From contig CM046451.1 of the NCBI GenBank assembly GCA_025506515.1, positions 65,613,635 to 65,677,634 of the forward strand: a stretch of 64,000 nt of DNA, given 5' to 3'. A model generated the notes under the pieces. The model saw nothing but the letters and a program-made list of their open reading frames with translations, was not told the DNA's origin and did not search any database. This stretch comes from Flaveria trinervia (lineage: Eukaryota; Streptophyta; Magnoliopsida; Asterales; Asteraceae). Both the position numbers and the translations under genes were made by a program. Position 1 is the first letter of the stretch; each line of letters opens with the position of its first letter. This document shows positions 55,758 through 64,000 of this stretch, piece after piece.

Positions 55758-56187
55758 CTGCCTTTTTACTTTACAATTAATTTTGTGTTGTGTCTAGTCA
55801 ATTGTATCCAGCTGCCCTTCAAAGTATGGTCGGTTGTAGGATGTAGTATATGTATCTCAAGTAGTTGCAACTTTCTTTTATGTTTCTAGCACTTGTAAAA
55901 GAACTTGAGAAGGCAATAAAAGCATATCTTCAAAAGTCTTCAAAAGATAATTTGTCTTTACTTCTTAGCTACAGAAGAATATTTTTCTTGAAGCTTCAGA
56001 AGACTTCACTTTAAGCTTTAGAATATGTTGATATTGGCTTCGGAAGATTTCAGACTTAGCATATTTTCTAATGCAGAGTGTGAAACTTCTGAAGCATTCT
56101 ACTCAACACATTTGCGCAAGCATGCAGGATAGAATTTTGGATGTAATTGGATGTTTTGGATGCATTAGCCATATACAGAACCTTACA
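55758..56187 (-). repeat. LTR of D2, inverted
   Basis: On the minus strand it starts TGTAAGGTTCTG at 56187 after a degraded purine tract and is alignable by eye with the D1 LTR for at least 250 bp (shared CTGAAATCTTCCGAAGCC-like words). The + strand interval 55985-55997 reads TTCTTGAAGCTTC, a perfect three-unit heat-shock element (TTCnnGAAnnTTC). Confidence 0.6.
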
Positions 56188-56199
56188 CACTCGTTCTAC

Positions 56200-57144
56200 G
56201 CTGATGCTAGCAAAACATTTGAAGACTTTATATATCACAGTCCTCATGATGATGATGACCATGCCTTTCTTCATAAGATGGTCAGGATCACCAAGACTCT
56301 CATAGTGTATTCTCATCTCAAAGAGATCATGCAGTGGTAAATTGAACATGTCTTACCATGTGTAGACATCTTTAATACCTTGGTGTCTAATCACATGCCA
56401 TCTCTCTAGATTAGTAGTGTAAGTGTAGGATAAGACGGGTCTTCCTGATGCTACAGGCGCTACTTGAATTGGAGTTGGTAGAGCTTCCTCTTCAAGCACC
56501 TTCTCAAGATGATCTGATTCATCCTGAGGCCTATAAGTGAAGGACTCTGACTTCTTACTTTTCTTTCATTTTTACCTAGAAGGCATCCTTTTCTTCCTCT
56601 GTGAGCCTTTTACCTGAGAAGACTGGCGTGTAGTACATTGTTGATCTTCTTTGTCTTTCTTAGTTGGGTCTACCTCCTCATAGATTCAGAAGGAGAGGAA
56701 GGTTTACCTTGCTGTTATGGATCAAAAGTTGAAGCTTGCTAAGATTCAACTTGTCGTCCAGGTTGTGTTGTCTCAAATTGTTCAATCTTAACCTCAACTT
56801 CATGAGGAACTTGACTTGGTGGGGAGTGTAACTCAACAAGCTCACCTCTGTTAATCTTTTACTTGGTCACCCTTATATGCTTATCCATTGTAGATTGAGA
56901 CATGAGACCAAGTCTCCTACCATATTATAGCTACATGAAGCTCATCATCCTTTGTGTATCAATTGAAATCTTCATACTCTTTGGATGATGGCTCTTAACT
57001 TTGCAGCTTCTTCCCTCATCTTTCTTTTAGTTGTCTTTTGTTCCTTGAGCACTTGAAGTTCAACTTGCTTGAGATACTCAAACTCAGTGTACTCAATGGA
57101 CAATGGAAGAAGTGCAGATGCCTAATAGAGACTTGTGGCACTCA
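56200..57144 (-). pseudogene. Third-ORF C-terminal part of D2
   Basis: 56349-56068 encodes LPLHDLFEMRIHYESLGDPD and HLMKKGMVIIIMR, matching the end of the D1 third ORF at 55130-55240. Upstream to 57144 related Lys/Glu- and Ser/Thr-rich sequence is readable in several frames. It stops where the LTR of E begins. Confidence 0.7.
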
Positions 57145-57639
57145 TGTTGTTCATCATATTCAATCTATCTATTTCTATAACTCCAGGATAATTACACATG
57201 AATCAAATCATGAAAATTATAGATCAAAATATGATAATGATAATTAAAACCCCTTTGATCTTCAATTAGATTGCAAAATATGTTTACAAGTAATCTCTCA
57301 ATCAATTGGTCATTCAACCATCAACCAACACTAATGACAATTAACCTATTTATAGTCTAGACTAATATTCACTAATTGCACTTAACCCCCTAGACTTAGG
57401 CAAATTAACAAAATTACATATTAAGCATACAAATGACTAAAAACAAGATGAAATATATTTTGTTCACACAAAATATATTTATTACAATAAAACTCCTAGT
57501 CATCTAAATCTTCAACGTCTCGTCTCGGTTCTTGGTCTCGAACGTGTCGGGTTTGACTTTTGTTGATATTGACTGTGACGTTGACTTTAGTTGACTTTGA
57601 CTGTGTTGATAATATAGACTATCTTGTACTGCTCCAACA
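57145..57639 (-). repeat. 3' LTR of copia-type element E
   Basis: On the minus strand TGTTGGAGCAGTAC starts at 57639 and the LTR ends near ACAACA at 57145, 495 bp, with TATAAATAGG at about 57355-57346. It has a normal short copia LTR layout, without the inverted-repeat arrays of the SIRE-like families. It lies inside the D2 third ORF. Confidence 0.75.
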
Positions 57640-58423
57640 ATACTCCCCCCTAGTCAATCATTATCAATGTATTCAAATGAAATCATCACCGAGAAGTCAA
57701 CATTAGAATGATATTCAATTTGAATCTTTCTGAAACTGATTGGAAAGATTATTCATTTCATAAGCTCCCCCTATTTATGTGCTCCCCCTTTTGGAAAGAA
57801 ACCTTTGCATGGATAATGGAACAGATGTCACAAATATCTAATCTTGGGTGCTTCAGAAGATGTAGGAGAAGGATTCCTAGCTCGATATCTTCTATAAACT
57901 TGAGGAACAGATTCTCTGATCAGGTATACTTGTCAACTGATGATCGGCCATCAGTTAGAGAAAATATTTGAAACACATTCACAAACACAATCTTGACATT
58001 TCTAATTAGATCATTTCATTTTAACAAAATAAACCTGTGTTTATTTGTGTTTGAAAACAAGTGAACCCACACTCGTCTGTACGTAATTTCTCAAAAATGC
58101 ATGAAAATGATAAAATTGTAACAACATAATATGGAAGACCAAAAAGAAATTTAGAACAGAAAATTTATTATAATTTTTTTATTATATACATTTATTATAG
58201 CAAAAATATTTTATCTATATAATTTTTTTAATAACCGAGAATTGAATCGAACATCGGATCACATCCTCAAGATATTCTTTAGCACAAACATGAATTTAAT
58301 CATGGACAAGCAATGAGATCACACTGATAACTGAATCTAATCATAGTCTTTGAACGATTTTGAAATTCTCAAACAGATCAATAACGATTATTGATATGTT
58401 TGTCCACTTAAACCCATGCCCTA
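57640..58423 (-). other. Polypurine tract and 3' internal tail of E
   Basis: The minus strand reads CTAGGGGGGAGTAT before the LTR (57653-57640). About 780 bp of internal tail follow, with further AGGGGGAG runs near 57770 and no supported gene (the 57708-57971 frame is antisense). It is cut by the family A LTR at 58424. Confidence 0.7.
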
Positions 58424-59157
58424 TGTAGATACATATGTACGTAGTTTATGAACTTAATGTAAAAGTCTTTCATGTCTTACATATATGTAAAAGGATGGTT
58501 GAATGAAATAGAATGTGTGGTTGTGCTTATAATGTTTATTATTTCATTGATTAATAGGTTAACGCTTATTGAACTAACTATATAGGTTTATGGTTGTTTG
58601 AATAGATCTAAGTCAAATAGTGATTGTGAAACATATTCAAACTTAATCATATGAAGTTCTCATGCGAATGGCCCATGGTAATGGACCATACACATGAACA
58701 ACTTCATGCTAATGAAACAGTCGCACGATTGAACCATGAGACTGGATTAGTCGCATGATTGTAAGATGAGATTGGCTCAGTTGCACGACTAAACACTCAG
58801 TCGTGCGAATGGATCAACCGCATGAGTCAGTCGTATGACTGAACTATACTAATGGTTCAGTCGCCCGAATGAGAAAACCTAACCTATAAATACCACTTTA
58901 ATGGTGGAAAAACATAACACTTCAAAAACCTACGTACTAAATCGTACCCAAGCCGTCTAGAGACCTCTAAGAACCTGTTCCAAGTTCATAGATCGCACTA
59001 GATCGATTACCAATCGTTCTTAACGTTTAGATTCAAGCTAAAATTGTTTCTACGTGCGTTCTCACTTATTAGATCACTAATCAAATAGGATTCCGCACTA
59101 CTTGACTTGGTATACATGTATACCAGTTAGTATTTTGTTCAATACACGATCCTAACA
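58424..59157 (+). repeat. Family A 5' LTR of the composite element
   Basis: 734 bp, TGTAGATACA to CCTAACA, homologous to the A1 LTRs. The CGTGCGAYTGA array (58670-58875) lies directly upstream of TATAAATA at 58885-58892. Confidence 0.93.
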
Positions 59158-59159
59158 AG

Positions 59160-59171
59160 TGGTATCATAGC
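59160..59171 (+). other. Primer-binding site of the composite element
   Basis: TGGTATCATAGC, one mismatch (T for G) to the initiator tRNA-Met complement, two bases after the LTR. Confidence 0.88.
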
Positions 59172-59387
59172 TTTGGCTCTTGATTTACGTGTGATTTGAT
59201 CGTTTTTGATATAAAAATTGTGTTTTTCCACTAAAAACGCATTCCTTTTGTGTCAAACGGTGTCTTAGACGTCTCCTATTCGAAAAGTTAATGTTTTTCC
59301 GGCATACGGCGAATAGGGTTCTTGAAAAATTCGTGTTTTTGGGTCAAAATACCTTAAACCTACGAATTTTCAAGTTTCAGCAGCTTC

Positions 59388-59620
59388 AGTCGCACGATTG
59401 ACTCAATCGCACAACTGAATTCATACGCATCCCTCATACGCACGATTGGACTCATTCCTACTCCCATACATATGAATGAACTGTCTAGTGGCATTATTCA
59501 TTAGCACCTGTCCAATCCCCTGATTAATTCGTCTGCATTGGTTCATTCGCACATTTGAGCCATCCGCATTGTTCAATCACACGAATAGTACAATCGCACA
59601 CCTCTCCATTCGCACAAGTA
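59388..59620 (+). repeat. Inverted-repeat array in the leader
   Basis: Repeats of CGCACGATTGA / CGCACAATTGA-type words between primer site and gag, homologous to 14430-14665. Position and vocabulary are kept although individual words have drifted. Confidence 0.72.
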
Positions 59621-59654
59621 AAGCAGTTTGCTCCAAAGTTTAAAGTTTATAGCA

Positions 59655-60700
59655 ATGGAAGATCAGTATTTCACGTTTACCGCAGGTTGGGATTCGAGGA
59701 TCCAGAATCTATTACTTCTGCAAAATGAAGTAGGGAATCACAACAAACCACCGAAGCTATCACGTTAGATGATTACCCATAGTGGATGCAAAGATTCGAG
59801 ATCTACTTGAATGGAGTAGATCCCAATTTGTGGGAGTCGATACAGATGGGGTACAACATGCCTGTAGGTACAGATGGAGTCAGACTTACATTAGGAGGCA
59901 TGACTGATGGACAAAAGGTTAAGTACAATGCTCAGAAGAAAGTATATGCATTGCTCACTCAGTCAATTCCGAAGGACATTTTCAATCAATTTTCTGAGAA
60001 CAAGCAAGCTAAAAAGCTATGGGATGCATTGGAAAAGAGGTATGAGGGAAATGCATCGTTGAAAGCTCTGAAGGCTAAAGCATTGAAGAAGGAGTTTGAC
60101 AACTTCTCGTCAATGGGAATGGAGAGCTTGGATGATGTCATTGATCGTTTATACCATCTGATGAGTGAGTTGCACACTCATGGAGTTACTACGTCTATGG
60201 AAGACAAAGTTTCAAACTTTGCTGATGGTTTACCCGAGAAGTGGAGTTCGTTTATCTCCAACCTCAGACAGAATGATATGCTCGCGAAGTTAGACATCAA
60301 CGACTTCATTCTAAAGCTAAGAGAGGAGGAATGAGGATGAAGTACAGGCATAAAAGTCTACTTATGAAGAGAACCCAGCTTTGTACAACTCAACTCCTCA
60401 AGCCAAAACATCTGGAGCTCCACTACAAACAACCTTTGTGTCGAGTTCAGCTGGTCCATCTCAAGCTTCTTTTTCAGGATCTGACATGTTAGGGCTGTCG
60501 GGTACCCAATACATTGCACCTAAAGCAAATGATACAAAACTGAAGACATATAATCTTAGGAATGTGACTGTTGAGGTAGCAAAGGAGCACATGGACCTCT
60601 TAGCAGTGGTAGTCCACTCTTATTGGGAACTGCCATCTTGCATATGAGGACTAGGAGGAGGTAGACGAGACAGAGCTGGAACGCATGGACATAATGTTGG
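59655..60700 (+). pseudogene. Family A gag, truncated at the join
   Basis: ATG at 59655 (MEDQYFTFTAGWDSRIQ). A one-base deletion near 59755 and a stop (TAG near 59780) break the N terminus. 59786-60334 is open for 182 codons (QRFEIYLNGVDPNLWESI, KKLWDALEKRYEGNASLKAL). 60381-60647 continues in another frame. The sequence ends at ELERMDIM, just before the zinc knuckle of family A, which is missing. Confidence 0.87.
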
Positions 60701-62202
60701 CCTAAGCAAAAACCAACCTTTGATAATGAAACTCGAGCTAAATTTTTACAAAGAAAGAGAGACCAACGATTTCATTATTCACCTGAATCCATAGTAGATC
60801 TTGCTGAGATGACTCGACCAATTCATCATCAAAAATCTCCCTGAACACCTCGATCCAAATCACAATTCAGAGGGAAATACTAGAAGTTGACTATCATGAA
60901 TAGGAATGGGAAACCCAAGACCATCATGGCTTGGGTTCCTTATTGTAATTAGTTCTTCTTGGTTGTAGGTTCATCACATAGGTCTAATAGTCTATGGTAC
61001 GTAGACAGTGGATGCTCCTGACACATGACTGGAGATCGTTCCCTCCTTCATGATTTCAAGTACATACAGGGAACTACTATGGCATTCGGTGGAGATTCAA
61101 AAGGTGGTAGAATTACAGGAGAATGATCTGTGAAAAATGGCATGCTGAGCGTTGATAGAGTGAATTATTGTGAACAACTGAATTTCAATCTGCTAAGCGT
61201 GTCTCAGATCTGTGACAAAAAATATTCCACTCACTTTACAGACACTCACTGCTACATTCTGAAACCTGGATTTCAGATCCTTGAAGAATGGGTTGTCTTA
61301 AAGACTCCAAGGAAGAATAATACATATGTCTTAAACCTGTGTTCTGCATCACCTAAGGAAGAAACATGTCTTTTGTCTAAAGCATCATTTGATGAGTCAT
61401 AGCTTTGGCATAGACGTTTGGGGCACACTAACTTTAAAAATATGAACAACTTAGTCAAAGGAAACCATGTCATTGGACTTCCTAATCAAGAATTCAATTT
61501 TATTGATCAATGTTCAGCGTGCCTCAAAGGAAAACAACACAAATCGTCTCACAAAACCAAGCCAGTGAACACTAACAATTCTCCATTGAAGTTACTTCAC
61601 ATGGATCTATTGGACCAACTCATGTAATGAGTATAGGAAAGAAACAGTATTGTTTAGTGATCATTGTTGACTTTTCTCGATTCACATGCGTGTTCTTCCT
61701 ACTTCATAAAAACGAAGCATCTCAAATCATTCAAGAATTTATCACTATAATTGAAAATCAACTTGATCTTAAGGTCAAAATAATATGAAGTGATAATGGT
61801 ACAGAGTTCAAAAATGAAAATATGAGTTGATTTTGTGCAACCACTAGCATTGCTTATCAATTCAGTGCAGCTAGAACTCTTCAACAAAATGGGGTAGCTG
61901 AAAGGCGAAATAGAACACTAATTGAAGTAGCAAGAACGATGCTAGCCGATGCTAAACTGCCAATCACCTTCTTGGTAGACGCAGTTAACACATCGTGCTT
62001 TGTGCAAAATCGAACTCTGATTGTTAAAAAAGTCACATGACACCTTATGAACTGATCTTTCATAGGACACCATTTATTGGATTACTTAAATCATTGGTTG
62101 TCCAGTCTCAATATTAAACACCTGTGATCATTTGGAAAAATTTTCAACCAAGTCTGATGAGGATTCTTTGTAGGTTATTCTTCTGTCTTAAAGGCTTATA
62201 AA
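60701..62202 (+). pseudogene. Family B gag end, protease and integrase
   Basis: 60701-60950 is the basic end of B gag with stops. WYVDSGCS (about 60995) is the protease site, followed by a TGA where B1 has CGA. 61130-61402 gives NFNLLSVSQICDKKYSTHF. 61418-61627 gives DQCSACLKGKQHKSS and LLHMDLL. The second integrase Asp (SDNGTEF, about 61790) lies after an in-frame TGA, and NGVAERRNR (about 61890) holds the catalytic Glu. Several stops and indels. Confidence 0.85.
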
Positions 62203-64000
62203 GTGTTCAATCCTAGACTGAACATTATTGATGAATCTACAAATGTTCGATTCAAAGAACATTCATTTCCCAAATCTACAAATGGTCCTGATTGGTTGTT
62301 TGATATTGACACATTTACAAAATCATTTGACCAATTTCACTTGTCTGATGCAGCAAATATACATTCATGTGATACTTCATCTACTGTAGAAAGAAGAGAT
62401 AATTATCCATTCATTCCACTTACATCTGATGAACATATGAATGAAGATGTTCCTCTTCAAGCTGATCCCATCAAACAATTGTCACAAAACCTTAGTGTTT
62501 CTTCTGAAGAAGGTCCCAGCCTAGTACTATCTCACTCAGATGACTTGTCAAATAAGATCAGAAATCAAAAACAGGCTTCTCATCCAGTAGAAACACAAGG
62601 TACATCAAATGATGCAAGCAATCTTAGTGTTGCTCAAGATGTAGCAGTTACTGAAACAGAAGTTGACAATCTTCATAATTCAACAACAATACAAGATGAA
62701 TGTGCCTCTGACAATAATGAACTGAATGTCTCCAATCTTGCTGTAACTATTGCTAGTGACACCATTCTAACCACAAGAATACACAAGAATCATCCAGTTG
62801 AAACCATTATTGGTGATCTTAATGAGTGGGTGAAAAGAAGCAACTCTAGTATTGCAAAAATCTGTTTCTTCTCGTGCTTACTATGTCAAACAGTACCCAA
62901 AAACATCAAAGAGGCACTTCAAGACAATAGTTGGATTGAAGCATTGCAGGAAGAATTGCTCCAATTCAAGAAGCCAAAAGTATGGCAGCTGGTACATCTT
63001 CCTGAAGGACAATACCCTATCTGTACCAGATGGTTGTACAGGAACAAGACTGATGATAGAGGGATAGTCATCAGAAATAAACCAAGACTTGTAGCACAGG
63101 GATACACTCAGGAAGAAGGAATCGACTACGATTAAGTGTTTGCTCTCGTTGCCAGACTAGAAGCAATCAGAATCTTTGTTGCAAATTCTGCGTCCATGAA
63201 ATTTACTATTTATCAAATGGATGCAAAGTGTGCCTTCCTGTATGGAATGATTTTTGAAGAAGTCTATGTGAGTCAACCACCTGGCTTTGAAGATCCAGAT
63301 TTCTCTCATAGAGTTTACAAGCATGACAAAGCTCTATATGGCCTTCATCAAGCACCAAGAAAGTGGTATGAGACTCTATCATCCTTTCTTCTTGAACATG
63401 GGTATGAAAAAGGAAAGACTGATCAGACCCTCTTCAGAAGAACAAGAGGAAAAGACATGCGGTTAGTCCAGATCTACGTGGATGACATTATATTTGGCTC
63501 GACAAACAAGCAACTCTGCAAAGAATTTGAGGACCTTATGCATTCAAAGTTCCAAATGAGTGCTATGGGGGAACTAACCTTCTTTCTAGGGGTGCAAGTC
63601 CAACAAACAGCAGATGGAATCTTCATCAACCAATCAAAATATGTAGAAACCATATTGAAGAAATTTCACTTTGCTGACTGTCAGTCTATCAGAACTCCTG
63701 TGGATACTCCTGTGGATACTAAAGGCAAATCAGTGGATCAGACTAACTATCGATTAGTAACAGGTTCACTTATGTATCTAACAACCAGTATGCCTGACAT
63801 TATGTTTCGTGTTTGTGTGTGTGCCAGATATCAAGCTAATCCAAAAGAATCACATGTGAACACAGTCAAGAGGATATTGAAATATCTAAAGGGCAAGCCA
63901 GCTCTTCGATTATGGTATCCAAAGGAAGTAGAATTTAATCTCAATGCCTATACAGACATTGATTATGGAGGATGCAACTTCAACATTAATTCCACTTTAG
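62203..64000 (+). pseudogene. Family B integrase end, linker, RT and RNase H start; one stop
   Basis: 62203-63135 is open for 310 codons: integrase end, Ser/Asp-rich linker, then WIEALQEELLQFKKPKVWQL and ARLVAQGYTQEEGIDYD, ended by TAA at 63133-63135 where B1 has GAA. The same frame then stays open to the window edge (63136-64000, 288 codons), with YQMDAKCAFLYGMIFEEVYV, ALYGLHQAPRKWYETL, the intact YVDD box (63475-63486), MELTFF-like GELTFFLGVQVQQ, RLVTGSLMYLTTSMPDIMF and YTDIDYGGCNF (first RNase H Asp). It is the best-preserved pol of the window. A 12-base duplication (CCTGTGGATACT twice, 63697-63720) adds four residues. Confidence 0.9.

Larger units (their letters stand above)
58424..64000 (+). 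mobile_element. Composite element: family A 5' part joined to family B pol
   Basis: 58424-60700 is family A (LTR, primer site, leader array, gag). From 60701 the sequence is family B (end of gag, protease, integrase, RT) to the window end. The switch occurs at CCTAAGCAA (60701-60709), a word present in B1 (35984-35992) and, with one difference, in A1 (complement of 13311-13319). No LTR or target duplication lies at the join. The 3' LTR is outside the window. Confidence 0.85.

Overview
This 64 kb window is plant nuclear DNA made almost wholly of nested, decayed LTR retrotransposons. I see no host gene, tRNA, rRNA or CRISPR array. The kingdom follows from tRNA-iMet-type primer sites (TGGTATCAGAGC), plant copia pol motifs and an Athila-type gypsy element with a TGGCGCC primer site. 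The third ORFs and long LTRs look like the SIRE/Maximus copia lineage as it occurs in Asteraceae. That family placement is recalled, not searched, and is tentative.

Layout, left to right. F (1-1370, +) is the tail and 3' LTR of a copia element, sitting in the leader of G (1371-2480, -). G sits in Athila gypsy element H (-), whose pieces are pol at 2481-4173, protease and gag at 15628-18260, and gag start, primer site and UTR/LTR at 30783-32070. H is split by two complete copia elements: A1 (4179-15622, -, duplicated target GACCT) and C1 (18266-30777, +, duplicated target TATAC). Then come B1 (32071 to about 41200, +), C2 (about 41200-49676, -), D1 (49677 to about 55757, +) tail to tail with D2 (about 55758-57144, -), the tail and LTR of E (57145-58423, -), and a composite element (58424-64000, +). 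The composite starts as family A (LTR, primer site, gag) and switches at about 60705 to family B pol.

All coding regions carry frameshifts or stops, and several have lost catalytic residues (YVDD to YVDY in A1; motif A Asp to His in C1). The best-preserved stretch is the family B reverse transcriptase region at 62203-64000, open except for one TAA.

The most interesting pattern is architectural. Families A, C and D each have a third ORF after pol. In each of the four elements that keep this region (A1, C1, C2, D1), the third ORF is preceded by an array of short inverted repeats, then a TATA-like box, then an ATG about 75-130 bp further on. The array uses the same family-specific word as that family's LTR, and in families A, B and C the LTR array also lies directly upstream of the LTR TATA box. 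The words differ between families but the layout is the same. This suggests an internal, U3-like promoter for a subgenomic third-ORF transcript.

Other notable events are a 2.35 kb tandem duplication inside C2 that copied an earlier 3 kb pol deletion, a threefold zinc-knuckle repeat in B1, the A/B composite joined at about 9 bp of homology, and a three-unit heat-shock-element match in a D-family LTR.
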